In this document: positions 9,486 to 18,205 of the stretch, piece after piece
How positions within the stretch are numbered: position 1 is the stretch's first letter
How the letters are laid out: each line of letters starts with the position of its first letter
Assembly: GCA_937991965.1 (NCBI GenBank)
Contig: CALKLP010000014.1
Span: 1 to 42,012 of the forward strand
From: an uncultured Verrucomicrobiales bacterium
GTDB lineage: Bacteria > Verrucomicrobiota > Verrucomicrobiia > Verrucomicrobiales > Akkermansiaceae
DNA: 42,012 nt
Direction of reading: 5' to 3'
Translations under genes and position numbers: made by a program
Notes under the pieces: model-generated
Databases searched by the model: none
What the model saw: only the letters and a program-made list of their open reading frames with translations
Told to the model about the DNA's origin: nothing

Positions 9486-9600
9486 TTCCTCCTAATTAGA
9501 AGATGATCTCTTACTTATCAACAAAAAGAGAAAGTTTTCCCTTGCCAAAATATTCCATTCGTGTTTTTTTCTCATCCCCTTCTAACCAAGGAAAATCATT

Positions 9601-9912
9601 ATGTCCTACGCAGTCATCAAAACAGGCGGTAAACAATACCGCGTCCAAAAAGGAGATCAACTCGATGTAGAAAAACTCGCTCTTGAAGAGGGAGATGAGA
9701 CGTCTTTTGAAGCACTCATGATCGGTGAGGGTGACAGCGTTAAAGTTGGTGCTCCTATCATTGAAGGATCTAAGGTATCTGCGAAAGTAGTTTCCCAGTT
9801 CCGTGGCCCTAAAGGCGTTGCTTTCAAATTCAAGCGTCGTAAAGGGTATCACAAAACAAAAGGATACCGTCGTCAACTCACCAAGATCGAGATCACCTCA
9901 ATCGCAGGATAA
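9601..9912 (+). CDS. rplU: 50S ribosomal protein L21
   Basis: 103 residues, typical length, starting MSYAVIKTGGKQYRVQKGDQ and containing the conserved FKRRKGYHKTKGYRRQ rRNA-binding segment near the C-terminus (about 78-94). First gene of rplU-rpmA, 26 bases before rpmA, a near-universal bacterial pair. This is one of the very few genes in the window with a clear Shine-Dalgarno: AAGGA at 9588-9592, 8 bases before the ATG, which fits high expression. Confidence 0.98.
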   Translation: MSYAVIKTGGKQYRVQKGDQLDVEKLALEEGDETSFEALMIGEGDSVKVGAPIIEGSKVSAKVVSQFRGPKGVAFKFKRRKGYHKTKGYRRQLTKIEITSIAG

Positions 9913-9938
9913 ACTAACAATTAAACTTTTATAGACCA

Positions 9939-10190
9939 ATGGCTCATAAGAAAGGACAAGGCTCCGTAAAAAACGGACGCGACTCACGAAGCAAGAGACT
10001 CGGCGTTAAGAAATTCGGCGGTCAAGCTGTCATCCCAGGAAACATCCTCATCCGTCAACGTGGCACCAAGTGGCACCCAGGAACAAACGTAGGAATGGGC
10101 AAAGATCACACCCTCTTCGCACTTGTTGAAGGGAATGTTTACTTCGACAAAGACGGACGCCGCATTAATGTAGCTGAACTCGAAGCGTAA
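9939..10190 (+). CDS. rpmA: 50S ribosomal protein L27
   Basis: 83 residues beginning [16 protein letters not shown]. The N-terminal AHKKG tail that reaches the peptidyl transferase centre starts directly after Met, so there is no Firmicutes-type cleaved extension. The [13 protein letters not shown] core is intact. No Shine-Dalgarno is seen although rplU has one, so translation may be coupled to or lean on rplU. A strong terminator follows 29 bases after the stop. In many bacteria obgE comes next; here it does not. Confidence 0.98.
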   Translation: MAHKKGQGSVKNGRDSRSKRLGVKKFGGQAVIPGNILIRQRGTKWHPGTNVGMGKDHTLFALVEGNVYFDKDGRRINVAELEA

Positions 10191-10219
10191 GTTTCCCTCA
10201 AAAATATCAATTTCATGAA

Positions 10220-10248
10220 ACGCACCTGTTCACGCAGGTGCGTTTTTT
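10220..10248 (+). terminator. Rho-independent terminator of rplU-rpmA
   Basis: A perfect 9-bp stem ACGCACCTG / CAGGTGCGT with a 6-base loop, followed by six T. Placed 29 bases after the rpmA stop. Confidence 0.92.
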
Positions 10249-10293
10249 GTTGGGCTTAAAGGACTTCATTAAACCATTTCCGCCCTTTTCTTT

Positions 10294-10322
10294 TTGACGT
10301 TGGTCGGAAACCACTTTACCAG
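10294..10322 (+). promoter_or_regulatory. Candidate dapL promoter implying a very short or absent leader
   Basis: TTGACG (10294-10299), a 17-base spacer, then TACCAG (10317-10322), followed six bases later by the dapL ATG at 10329. The -35 is strong and the -10 weak (3/6). If real, transcription would begin at or next to the start codon, fitting the lack of a Shine-Dalgarno. Confidence 0.35.
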
Positions 10323-10328
10323 TCTGAC

Positions 10329-11561
10329 ATGGCACGGATTAACGAAAATTTCCTTAAATTGAAGGCTGGGTATCTCTTCCCAGAAATTGGACGTCGCGTA
10401 AGCGAATTCACCGATAATAACGCGGAAGCAGCTACAAAGATCATCAAATGTGGCATCGGTGATGTGACCGAACCACTCCCTGAGGCAGTGCGCGAGGCAA
10501 TGCACAAGGCAGTCGATGAATTAGGGAACCATGACACCTTCCGTGGTTATGGACCTGAGCAAGGGTATGACTTCCTCCGTGAGGCTGTAGTAGCCAACGC
10601 TTACGAAGGCCTCGGCATCAACGCTGATGACATCTTCATCTCTGATGGATCTAAGTGCGATACAGGTAACGTCCTCGATATCTTTGGACCAGGCAACAAG
10701 ATCGCAGTTACCGATCCTGTTTACCCCGTTTATGTCGATACCAATGTCATGATTGGCAACACGGGCGAAGGTGATGCAAGCGGACGCTACGAAGGACTCG
10801 TTTACCTCGCATGCACTGCAGAGAACGACTTTGTCCCAGCGATTCCTGAAGAGAAAGTAGACCTAATTTACCTCTGTTACCCGAACAACCCAACGGGAGC
10901 TTCGGCTACCAGAGCACAGCTCGAAGCTTGGGTCGCGTATGCGAAGGAGAATGATGCCATCATCCTCTATGATGCAGCGTATGAAGCATTTATCCAAGAG
11001 GACGACGTACCACGATCTATCTTCGAAATCGAAGGAGCACTGGAGTGCGCCATGGAGTTCCGCTCCTTCTCGAAGAATGGTGGTTTCACCGGCGTGCGTT
11101 GCGGATACATCGCGATCCCGTCTCAGCTAAAAGGAACGACCGAGTCTGGTGAAGAAGTCAGCATCAAACAACTCTGGTCACGCCGTACCTCCACCAAGTT
11201 TAATGGAGCTTCCTACCCAGTACAACGCGGTGCAGAAGCCATCTTCTCCGATGCAGGGAAGGCACAGGTCGCAGCACTCGTAGAGCACTACATGAGTAAC
11301 GCAACCCTTCTCCGTGAAGCCTGCACTGAAATCGGGCTCCAAGTATTCGGCGGCGTAAATGCTCCGTATGTGTGGGTAGCCTGCCCAGAAGGCATCGACA
11401 GCTGGGGTATGTTTGATAAGATGCTCCAAGAAGCGCAAGTAGTCATCACACCAGGATCAGGCTTCGGTGCTGCTGGTGAAGGATACTTCCGCATCTCTGC
11501 CTTTAACTCCCGCGCTAACGTAGAGGAAGTCTGCAAGCGACTCAAAGCAGTCTTCGGGTAA
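10329..11561 (+). CDS. dapL: LL-diaminopimelate aminotransferase
   Basis: PLP-dependent fold-type I aminotransferase converting tetrahydrodipicolinate to LL-diaminopimelate in one step, bypassing the succinyl/acetyl DapC-DapD-DapE route to lysine and peptidoglycan. 410 residues, the usual DapL size. Family-specific features are the start [51 protein letters not shown], and PLP lysine K249 in [14 protein letters not shown]. DapL is typical of Chlamydiae, Verrucomicrobia, plants and some other bacteria. It stands alone between two terminators, so it is probably monocistronic, with a candidate promoter very close to the ATG. Confidence 0.97.
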   Translation: MARINENFLKLKAGYLFPEIGRRVSEFTDNNAEAATKIIKCGIGDVTEPLPEAVREAMHKAVDELGNHDTFRGYGPEQGYDFLREAVVANAYEGLGINADDIFISDGSKCDTGNVLDIFGPGNKIAVTDPVYPVYVDTNVMIGNTGEGDASGRYEGLVYLACTAENDFVPAIPEEKVDLIYLCYPNNPTGASATRAQLEAWVAYAKENDAIILYDAAYEAFIQEDDVPRSIFEIEGALECAMEFRSFSKNGGFTGVRCGYIAIPSQLKGTTESGEEVSIKQLWSRRTSTKFNGASYPVQRGAEAIFSDAGKAQVAALVEHYMSNATLLREACTEIGLQVFGGVNAPYVWVACPEGIDSWGMFDKMLQEAQVVITPGSGFGAAGEGYFRISAFNSRANVEEVCKRLKAVFG

Positions 11562-11588
11562 ATCCATTCGACTCCCCTTGTAACCAAA

Positions 11589-11618
11589 AAGAGCCCCAGT
11601 TTTCTGGAGCTCTTTTTT
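11589..11618. terminator. Bidirectional terminator between dapL and the facing membrane-protein gene
   Basis: AAGAGCCCCAG / CTGGAGCTCTT stem with one mismatch and a TTTT loop, flanked by A-rich sequence on the left and TTTTTT on the right. It can therefore serve dapL (+) and the converging gene ending at 11661 (-). Confidence 0.85.
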
Positions 11619-11660
11619 CTTCACGTATTTGACTCATCCGAGAGGAAGAATCTGATTGGC

Positions 11661-12104
11661 TCAAGCGTCCTCCAGTTGCACGTCAATTCCTCCAATCCAG
11701 CCTGCGGCTAGATTAAAGACTGCAGCAATAATAACTCCACCAATGAAACCAAAAATGGCGTAAAAGATCGGGATCAACACCAAGAAAGCAACTCCCATTC
11801 CTATACCTATCCCAGCTCCCATCGCACCAAACTCTTCCATTCCACTAATTCCACTCAGCAGTCCTCCCATCGAGAACATTCCAAAATATATCACGCCGAC
11901 AATCAAGCCCATAACTGCGCCGATCACACTCTGAATCAAGCCGCACTTCAGAACTCCAATCCGAGTAATCTTCTTTTTAATTATCCCATTAATAAGACCC
12001 GTGCTCGGGGTGTTATATGGTGAAGGTGACATCTTATCTAAGTTACCAAGACCTTGTGACGTTTGAAGTTCAGTTGAGTTTTGCGTATTAGGATCTGTAT
12101 TCAT
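11661..12104 (-). CDS. Small glycine-rich membrane protein, DUF3566-like
   Basis: 147 residues: a polar Asn/Thr/Ser-rich N-terminus (1-45), a basic stretch KKKITRIGVL, then two or three hydrophobic spans (about 55-80, 95-122, 120-138) with many Gly, ending GWIGGIDVQLEDA. The pattern RIGVL, PIFYAIFGFIGG, FNLAAGWIGGI is like small proteins often labelled DUF3566; I recognise the layout but cannot confirm membership without a profile search. Function unknown. Single gene, converging with dapL at a shared terminator and separated by 120 bases from the MFS gene upstream. Confidence 0.75.
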   Translation of the reverse strand: MNTDPNTQNSTELQTSQGLGNLDKMSPSPYNTPSTGLINGIIKKKITRIGVLKCGLIQSVIGAVMGLIVGVIYFGMFSMGGLLSGISGMEEFGAMGAGIGIGMGVAFLVLIPIFYAIFGFIGGVIIAAVFNLAAGWIGGIDVQLEDA

Positions 12105-12224
12105 AATTTCGTTGTTCTGTGAAAATACAACACGCTTTCCGATGGTAATGCAAACATTGCTGCAAATTACTTTGGACGAATACGGATGATAATATCAGAA
12201 CTATACCAGAAACCATCAATAGAA

Positions 12225-13478
12225 TCAAGCCCTCGGGTCTGGCTCGACTTGCTTGCCTTCGCGCCTTCGGGTTTCAAAGCGGATTTTTGGAGCAATCATT
12301 GCAGTCGCAACAAGAATCATCCCTGAGCCAACCCACGCAATCGCAGTCGGCCCTACGGTTAAGGCGAGAGGTAACGCAATAAAAGGCGAAGCAATTCCAC
12401 GCCAACCGGTCAAAAAGGTATGTACGCTCATATATTCGGCGACATGCTCGGGCTTCGAGAATTTCGTTACCCACAGGCTCCAACATACATTTCCACCAGC
12501 CTTTGCGACTCCCCAGAGCGCGATTCCAGTGACCAGAAAGGCCATGCCATGCCCTGAAAAGTAAACCGCGATTCCAGCAGCGAAAAAGAGATTAATAGTC
12601 GCGCGGAGCAGATAAAAATTCCAGCGATCAAAGAGGCGCCCCCAGATCATAACGACCGAGAAAAAAGCGGCCTCAGGCACAAAGGTGGTGATCATTCCAA
12701 TCGTGAATTCATCGAGATCATACCCATACTCTCTGTTAGAAATGTATTCAACAAAGAGCGCCATTCCCAACAAGTTTCCTATACCTAATACCATCCAGGA
12801 AATTAGCAGGTGACGAAACTCGTGATCCGTCTTCACATGGCGAAAAGCGTGGAAAAGATTCACCGTCTTCGTCTTATCTAAATACAATGGCCCGAAGCGC
12901 AAACTAATCACCGCCGAGGCGAGGCACGCCACCATAAATACCATGAAGAGGTAACGGAAATTCGCTAAATCTTGACGTAAAAACCAGCCTCCAATCAAGG
13001 CCGTGGCAATAGCGAAGATCTTGCGGAAAAATCCTCCGTAGGCAAAGAGCTTTCCACGCGTCTCATCCGGATAATGCATACGATACACCTGCGACATCAG
13101 CGGCAGACAACTCGCCAGCCCCACCGCTCCAAGCGTATTCCCCACCACATAAAGCACCTGTGTTTCTGGGAAAAAAGCAATTAAACCAAATCCAAAAGCG
13201 GCGACTACATTCATAGTAGCCATCGCACGGCCGACCTCAGCACCACTCCGCCGCACCCCTTGCACAAAAAAGAGACTCAACAACAATCCTAACGGCCACG
13301 AGGCGACGATCGCGGCTTTCGAATATTGATCACCCTCGAAGACCCGCACCATCACCAATACCCCAAAGGTCGTGACGATACTCTCCAAGACCCCTTGCGG
13401 GATGGAGCGAATCAAGTCCCATTTGAGAGTCTGTTTAGCCTGAGCGGTCATAAGAAAAGAGATCGACCGATAAGCCAC
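12225..13478 (-). CDS. Major facilitator superfamily transporter
   Basis: 417 residues with about twelve hydrophobic helices in two halves, a cytoplasmic loop near the middle (KTKTVNLFHAFRHVKTDHEF, about 205-225), and a basic C-terminal tail (RRREGKQVEPDPRA). Charged motifs such as DETRGKLFAYGG after helix 4 and GRLFDRWNFYLLR after helix 8 fit the MFS loop pattern. Substrate cannot be predicted. An internal ATG at residue 10 (MTAQAKQTLKWDL, 13451) is an equally good start and removes a short leader. Divergent from the AAA+ gene with about 100 bases between, which include the palindrome TTCAGCTGAA at 13481-13490. Confidence 0.85.
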   Translation of the reverse strand: MAYRSISFLMTAQAKQTLKWDLIRSIPQGVLESIVTTFGVLVMVRVFEGDQYSKAAIVASWPLGLLLSLFFVQGVRRSGAEVGRAMATMNVVAAFGFGLIAFFPETQVLYVVGNTLGAVGLASCLPLMSQVYRMHYPDETRGKLFAYGGFFRKIFAIATALIGGWFLRQDLANFRYLFMVFMVACLASAVISLRFGPLYLDKTKTVNLFHAFRHVKTDHEFRHLLISWMVLGIGNLLGMALFVEYISNREYGYDLDEFTIGMITTFVPEAAFFSVVMIWGRLFDRWNFYLLRATINLFFAAGIAVYFSGHGMAFLVTGIALWGVAKAGGNVCWSLWVTKFSKPEHVAEYMSVHTFLTGWRGIASPFIALPLALTVGPTAIAWVGSGMILVATAMIAPKIRFETRRREGKQVEPDPRA

Positions 13479-13582
13479 TCTTCAGCTGAAGTGTCGAGCT
13501 TATTTGTAACTAGGAAAGATCGTTTAGCTATGATCCCGAATTATGTTTGCTCATTTTCGAATCCTAGATTAATGAATGAAGT

Positions 13583-15241
13583 ATGGATCAATTGGTTAAC
13601 TGGGCGAGGAGAGTAATAACGGAATATGAAAGTGGCGCAACCGGGTGCTTCCTCCTTCATGGAAACATCAATGACCAGTTCGTAATGCCCCTTACCGAGG
13701 GCGCCCAACTCGGACGACTACAGGACTTTTTGAACGAAATTCTCCTCCCTCAGTTTGATGTCGTTTTCACCTATGACTTGGGTTATGGCGTGCGGGTCGA
13801 AAAAGGCCGCGAAGTTTATGATGAATGGCCGGGGCGCGATCAAGCGAAGGCACTCTCAGGCATGGCGCTACCCGCGATTCGATCACTGGGTCAATACTTA
13901 CTCTATGCGCGCAACCTCTCCGCAATGGGTAAGCCATCACCACGGATCGCGATTATTCTCAAGCAAGCCCACCTCATCGTCCCCGCCATGCCGAACGCAC
14001 TGAATTACGAGCTCAATGCCCTCGCCTCTGTGATTCGCTCATGGGCCTCAGACATTTCCCTGCAAGACCATGGTCAAGTGGCTTTCGTTCTCACCGATCA
14101 ACTCCACAACCTCCACCCCCTTGTCACGCAGAACCCACGCGTCAGCTCCATCACCATTCCCCTCCCCGAGGCTAAGGAACTCCAACAAGCCTTACAAATC
14201 CTCCGACCCAGTTGCTCGAAGGCTCTACAGAAGTTCGACGGAGATCTCGCCCTACCAGCGGAACGCCTGAGAGGAGCCACCATCAGCTCGGTCGAAAACA
14301 TGCTCAAGCAACGCCACTACGCAAATAATCCACTGGAGAACAAAGACCTCTCTGAGCTCAAGAAGCAATTGGTAGAAGCGGAATGCGAGGGTCTCATCGG
14401 CTTCGTCGAACCAAAGCGGAGCTTAAACGACTATCTAGGTATGCCCGACGTGCTCGAGTGGCTGAGAAACGATCTAGATCTTTGGAAAAACGGCCACACC
14501 CAAGCGCTTCCGATGGGCTACCTCTTCTGCGGCCCCGTTGGAACAGGGAAAACCTTTCTCGCCGAATGCCTAGCAGGAGAAGCGGGAGTCCCCGTCGTAA
14601 CACTAAAGAATTTCCGCGACCGCTGGGTAGGAAGTACTGAGGCGAACTTAGAAAAAATCTTTAACCTGCTGCATGCCTTGGGAAAATGCATCGTCTTCGT
14701 GGATGAGGCAGACCAAGCCTTGGGACAACGTGCAGCGGCGAGTTCTGACTCCGGAGTCTCCTCCCGAGTTTACTCCATGTTAGCAAAAAAAATGGCTGAC
14801 ACCGATAACCGAGGGAAACTCATGTGGATCTTAGCGTCCAGCCGTCCCGACTTGATCGAGGTGGATCTGAAACGCCCCGGCAGAATTGATGTCAAGATCC
14901 CTATTTTCCCAGCCATCAGCCAGAAGGAAGGGCTTAATCTCCTCCTCGCCCTTTGTAAAAGACGGGGACTCGACCTCTCGGGGATTGATACTGATGAATT
15001 CCTCAAGGATATCCCAGGCCTTCTGACCCCCGGAGCGGCAGAGGCACTCAGCGTGAAAGCCTTCCGAATGTTCAAGCTTGGTAAACTTGGCACTGCAGAT
15101 GCCATCGCTCAAGTTCTGGCGGAATACCGCCCTGCCATCAGCCCTGTTGTAATCAGACACCAGATGAGTCTCGCGGCTCAGGAATCCACCGAGAAAAAAT
15201 TCATCCCTGATGAAGTCTTGCCATATATCTCTTTAACGTAA
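13583..15241 (+). CDS. AAA+ ATPase with degenerate N-terminal ATPase-like domain (Ycf46-like architecture)
   Basis: 552 residues. The C-terminal half is a canonical FtsH/CDC48-type AAA+ module: Walker A GPVGTGKT (317-324), pore-loop region FRDRWVGST (344-352), Walker B IVFVDEAD (370-377), and arginine-finger segment R431/R434 in KRPGRID. The N-terminal half (about 15-240) begins GCFLLHGNINDQF and looks like a second ATPase-like fold without a usable P-loop, the layout of Ycf46-type proteins. No protease or DNA-binding domain is seen. It lies 13 bases before a LOG/SLOG-fold gene, so the two are co-transcribed and probably work together. Target unknown; a chaperone-like remodelling ATPase is the modest inference. 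Confidence 0.85.
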   Translation: MDQLVNWARRVITEYESGATGCFLLHGNINDQFVMPLTEGAQLGRLQDFLNEILLPQFDVVFTYDLGYGVRVEKGREVYDEWPGRDQAKALSGMALPAIRSLGQYLLYARNLSAMGKPSPRIAIILKQAHLIVPAMPNALNYELNALASVIRSWASDISLQDHGQVAFVLTDQLHNLHPLVTQNPRVSSITIPLPEAKELQQALQILRPSCSKALQKFDGDLALPAERLRGATISSVENMLKQRHYANNPLENKDLSELKKQLVEAECEGLIGFVEPKRSLNDYLGMPDVLEWLRNDLDLWKNGHTQALPMGYLFCGPVGTGKTFLAECLAGEAGVPVVTLKNFRDRWVGSTEANLEKIFNLLHALGKCIVFVDEADQALGQRAAASSDSGVSSRVYSMLAKKMADTDNRGKLMWILASSRPDLIEVDLKRPGRIDVKIPIFPAISQKEGLNLLLALCKRRGLDLSGIDTDEFLKDIPGLLTPGAAEALSVKAFRMFKLGKLGTADAIAQVLAEYRPAISPVVIRHQMSLAAQESTEKKFIPDEVLPYISLT

Positions 15242-15254
15242 ATAATCGACAGTC

Positions 15255-16370
15255 ATGGAAAGTCCGCAGCGTAGATTAAGAGAAATCGATTCAGTAAGTG
15301 CCCTCAAGCGACAAGGAAAGAACTGGAGCCACTCCGTCATCCAAGGCCTTGACCTCAGTGGCTTTAATTTTAAGGAGGTCGATTGCACCAACACCGTCTT
15401 TCTAGGCTGTCATTTCCCGGAGGACGTTGCGCCCGGTCAACTCTATGAACGCGGCTCTATCGTATTCCCTAAACTCTCACACCTTCCTTACAAACCATAT
15501 CGTGGACACCTCTATTCCCGTGATGAACTCATGGAAGGATGGACGTCAGAAAATGACCAGAGCAAGGACTTAGAAATCTACAATTACTTTTCGGAGCACG
15601 GCCGCGTGGACCCCAGTGTCATGGATGCACTCGCCATGCGCCTACACGACCACGCCATAGATGACGCCCTCGCAGATCTGCTAGAGGGGCGCACGGAGAA
15701 CGATGGGAAAAAGAAGGTCATCGGCATCATGGGTGGGCACTCCACCCCGCGCACCGATCCATATTACGAGAAAGTCGCCCTCATTGCCCAGCAACTGACT
15801 CGTGCGGGATACTTCATCGCCACCGGCGGTGGTCCCGGCATGATGGAGGCGGGGAATCTTGGTGCCTACTTTGCTCAATACACCCAGGAAGACCTCCTCA
15901 CCGCCATCGATCACATGAAGACCGCTCCCACCTACAAGGACAAGGGCTTCAACGACACCGCGCTAGAGATCGTTAAGCGCTACCCACTTGGTAGCTCCAG
16001 CCTCGCCATACCAACCTGGTTCTACGGGCATGAACCGTCAAACCTCTTCTCCCAACATATCGCGAAGTATTTCTCGAACAGCCTGCGCGAAGACGGACTC
16101 CTCGCCATTTCCCTCCATGGCGTCGTGTTCTCCCCCGGTAGTGCTGGAACCACCCAAGAAGTCTTCATGGACGCGACTCAAAACCACTACCGTACCTTTG
16201 AAAAAGTCAGTCCGATGGTCTTCCTCGGTGAAGACCACTTCTCCGCTAAGACTCTCATTTACGATTGCCTGATGCGCCAAGCAGAGGGAAAAAAATATGC
16301 CGAATACATGTTCCTTACCGACGATGTGCATAAGGTCTGTGAATTCATCGAGTCTCACCCTCCTGTATAA
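15255..16370 (+). CDS. LOG/SLOG-fold nucleotide-binding protein with pentapeptide-like N-terminal extension
   Basis: 371 residues, much longer than simple LOG enzymes (about 190). Residues 28-54 (IQGLDLSGFNF, then VDCTNTVFLGCHF) look like two to four pentapeptide-type coils; about 60-150 is uncharacterised; 154-340 is a Rossmann-like LOG fold with GGHSTPR, GGGPGMMEAG (191-200) and PGSAGTTQE (294-302). LOG phosphoribohydrolases have PGGxGTxxE; here the second Gly is Ser. SLOG-superfamily proteins bind or cleave nucleotides and some sense nucleotide signals in conflict systems. Co-transcribed with the AAA+ ATPase; cinA follows after 70 bases. Whether it cleaves nucleotides or only senses them is open. 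Confidence 0.82.
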   Translation: MESPQRRLREIDSVSALKRQGKNWSHSVIQGLDLSGFNFKEVDCTNTVFLGCHFPEDVAPGQLYERGSIVFPKLSHLPYKPYRGHLYSRDELMEGWTSENDQSKDLEIYNYFSEHGRVDPSVMDALAMRLHDHAIDDALADLLEGRTENDGKKKVIGIMGGHSTPRTDPYYEKVALIAQQLTRAGYFIATGGGPGMMEAGNLGAYFAQYTQEDLLTAIDHMKTAPTYKDKGFNDTALEIVKRYPLGSSSLAIPTWFYGHEPSNLFSQHIAKYFSNSLREDGLLAISLHGVVFSPGSAGTTQEVFMDATQNHYRTFEKVSPMVFLGEDHFSAKTLIYDCLMRQAEGKKYAEYMFLTDDVHKVCEFIESHPPV

Positions 16371-16440
16371 ATTGGAGATCACGGGATTGGTCGTAAAAAA
16401 GCATTGGCGCAGCCTCTCATCCTAGCGTAAAGGTTCTTCC

Positions 16441-17691
16441 ATGCGAATCGAAGTAATCAACACAGGCACCGAGCTCCTTCTGGGCACGACCTTAAACACG
16501 CACGGAGCATGGTTTGGCCAAGCCCTTTTCAAGCTCGGGCTGAGAGTGCAACGTCAAGTAACAGTGCCTGATGGCGACGCGATTGGGGAAGAAATCAAGA
16601 CTGCGATCGAGCGTTCTGACGCGATCTTGCTCACAGGGGGGCTCGGACCAACGAGCGATGACATCACGCGTGAAATTGTAGCCGAAATTCTCGAGCGCGA
16701 ATTAATCGTAGATGAGCACGCGTTGCGCACGATCGAATACTTTTTTGCCTCCCGTGGTTATGAAATGGCGGACTCGAACCGTAAGCAAGCCCTCCTCCCA
16801 GTCGGAGCGGAAATCATGCCCAACCCAAATGGCACCGCCCCTGGTGTCTATGTGCCTCCTCGCATAGGAAAAGGCTGCGCCCTCTTCCTCCTGCCGGGTC
16901 CTCCGCGTGAACTCCACCCTATGTTTGATAATGAAGTCGCCCCACGCCTCACCGCTCTTGTTGGTGGTGCTGTGCCGCAGGAACACAAGGAGCTTAAATT
17001 CACGGGAATTGGCGAAAGTGACTTTCATCAAGGCGTGGACGAAGAGCTGAACAATGTCCCTGATCTCGAATACGGATATTGTGCCCGCCCCGGAGAAGTG
17101 GATTGCCGTCTCATTGGCTCCGAACTCGCCGTTGCAGAAGGCGAAAAGATTCTCAAGCAAACCTTTGGCGAATACTGCTTCAGTGATGATGGAAAAACGA
17201 TGGCGCAGGTCGTCATCGATCTCTTTGAGGAAGATGGACATACCCTTGCGATTGCAGAGAGCTGCACGGGTGGCTTTGTCGCTAGTCGCCTTACGGACGA
17301 GGCTGGCGCTTCTGCCGCTTTCGACCAAAGCGTAGTCACCTATTCGAATGCCTCAAAAACCGCCCTCCTTGGAGTGCCTGCGGAGCTGATCGAGGAACAT
17401 GGCTCCGTCAGCCCAGAAGTCGCGGTCGCGATGGCAGAGGGTGCACTAGAGCTTTCTAATGATGACTTCGGCATCGCCATTACCGGTATCGCTGGTCCTG
17501 GCGGAAGCACGGAGGACAAACCTGTTGGAACAGTCTTTATCGCCCTCGCGCAATACGACCACCCTACCTATGTTGTGCGCCGCTATCACAGACGCTCACG
17601 GAAGGACTTTAAGTTCGTTGTTAGCCAAGAAGCCCTCGACATGGCGCGCCGCCGAATGCTGGAATTTCCGGATTTACAGGATAAGTTTTAG
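16441..17691 (+). CDS. cinA: CinA-family protein (COG1058 domain + NMN amidohydrolase domain)
   Basis: 416 residues, normal size. N-terminal MoaB/CinA domain (1-170) with NTGTELLLG, LTGGLGPTSDDITRE and LPGPPRE; a middle linker; C-terminal PncC-type domain (about 250-405) with AESCTGGFVASRL, VTYSNASK and GIAGPGG. The pair is known for ADP-ribose pyrophosphatase and NMN deamidase activity in pyridine-nucleotide recycling. AAAGG about 8 bases before the ATG is a possible Shine-Dalgarno, rare in this window. The last ~36 bases are duplicated, diverged, about 1.37 kb downstream, where an AT-rich island begins. Although next to the AAA+/LOG pair, it may have its own promoter in the 70-base gap. Confidence 0.96.
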   Translation: MRIEVINTGTELLLGTTLNTHGAWFGQALFKLGLRVQRQVTVPDGDAIGEEIKTAIERSDAILLTGGLGPTSDDITREIVAEILERELIVDEHALRTIEYFFASRGYEMADSNRKQALLPVGAEIMPNPNGTAPGVYVPPRIGKGCALFLLPGPPRELHPMFDNEVAPRLTALVGGAVPQEHKELKFTGIGESDFHQGVDEELNNVPDLEYGYCARPGEVDCRLIGSELAVAEGEKILKQTFGEYCFSDDGKTMAQVVIDLFEEDGHTLAIAESCTGGFVASRLTDEAGASAAFDQSVVTYSNASKTALLGVPAELIEEHGSVSPEVAVAMAEGALELSNDDFGIAITGIAGPGGSTEDKPVGTVFIALAQYDHPTYVVRRYHRRSRKDFKFVVSQEALDMARRRMLEFPDLQDKF

Positions 17692-17692
17692 T
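17675..17692 (+). repeat. 18-bp direct repeat, left copy (end of cinA)
   Basis: TACAGGATAAGTTTTAGT, including the cinA stop TAG at 17689-17691. Identical to 19046-19063. Confidence 0.9.
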
Positions 17693-17699
17693 GTTTCTC

Positions 17700-17808
17700 T
17701 CAGCACGAATCACGCGAAATCCCATTAACAATAAAGCCTCACTATCATCCAGTGAAGGAGTATTAACTATCACCTGCATCTCAAGACATTAGGTTAGGAT
17801 CGTGCTGA
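17700..17808. repeat. 9-bp inverted repeat at the left end of the island
   Basis: TCAGCACGA (17700-17708) and TCGTGCTGA (17800-17808) are perfect inverted copies about 90 bases apart, just inside the left direct repeat. The right arm also starts a small GCTG-A6-CAGC hairpin. Role unknown; a recombination-related site or a folded transcript end are both possible. Confidence 0.4.
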
Positions 17809-17840
17809 AAAAACAGCTCCGAATTAAACAAAATTAAAAT

Positions 17841-17892
17841 AAATATTAATTTTATTAAATATTAATTGCATAATGTTAAACTCTATATTAAC
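17841..17892 (+). promoter_or_regulatory. AT-rich repeats upstream of the DUF2089-type regulator
   Basis: AAATATTAATT occurs twice (17841-17851, 17857-17867) and is followed by an inverted repeat GTTAA-N8-TTAAC (17875-17892) just before the ATG at 17901. TATTAACTAT is also repeated (17761-17770, 17886-17895). These are plausible operators for autoregulation by the HTH protein, but an AT-rich context raises the chance of accidental repeats. Confidence 0.35.
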
Positions 17893-17900
17893 TATGTTTC

Positions 17901-18185
17901 ATGCACATTCGAAATCTTCTCAATAAATTATCTGATGATGACCTCGAGTTCATGCGACAATTCCTTCTAGCTTCAGGCTCCTTGAAGGAACTCGCTAAGC
18001 TCTATGGGATTTCCTATCCCACCATCCGTCTGAGACTCAATAAACTCATCCAGCTCATTGAACTAAATTCTCAGCAAACAGATGCATCCCCCCTAGAGCT
18101 AGAACTTCAAGCACAGGTTATCCGTGGCAATATTGATAAAAAAGCAGCAACACAAATTCTAAAAGCCTATCGTGAATCACTCTAA
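17901..18185 (+). CDS. DUF2089-type helix-turn-helix protein
   Basis: 94 residues. The signature LLASGSLKELAKLYGISYPTIRLRLNKLI (residues 23-51, spaced as two helices and a turn) matches my memory of DUF2089 proteins, small putative DNA-binding proteins. The N-terminus (LSDDDLEFMRQF) and a C-terminal helical part (QAQVIRGNIDKKAATQILKA) complete the fold; the zinc ribbon of longer DUF2089 proteins is missing. First gene of a three-gene AT-rich cluster, 20 bases before a membrane-protein gene. It probably regulates the two membrane proteins, inferred from position only. Distinct base composition suggests acquisition. Confidence 0.85.
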   Translation: MHIRNLLNKLSDDDLEFMRQFLLASGSLKELAKLYGISYPTIRLRLNKLIQLIELNSQQTDASPLELELQAQVIRGNIDKKAATQILKAYRESL

Positions 18186-18205
18186 TCTCCACAACTAATA
18201 CCACT

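Noticed and set aside
9511..9876. 121-codon frame antisense to rplU
   Set aside because: Overlaps ribosomal protein L21, and the translation is not protein-like.
13553..13565. TTCGAATCC resembling a tRNA T-loop
   Set aside because: No acceptor, D or anticodon stem can be paired around it; same for the GGTTCGAATT near 34058.
16702..17328. 208-codon open frame antisense to cinA
   Set aside because: Fully inside a well-identified gene on the other strand, and its translation has no family pattern; long antisense frames arise from codon bias.
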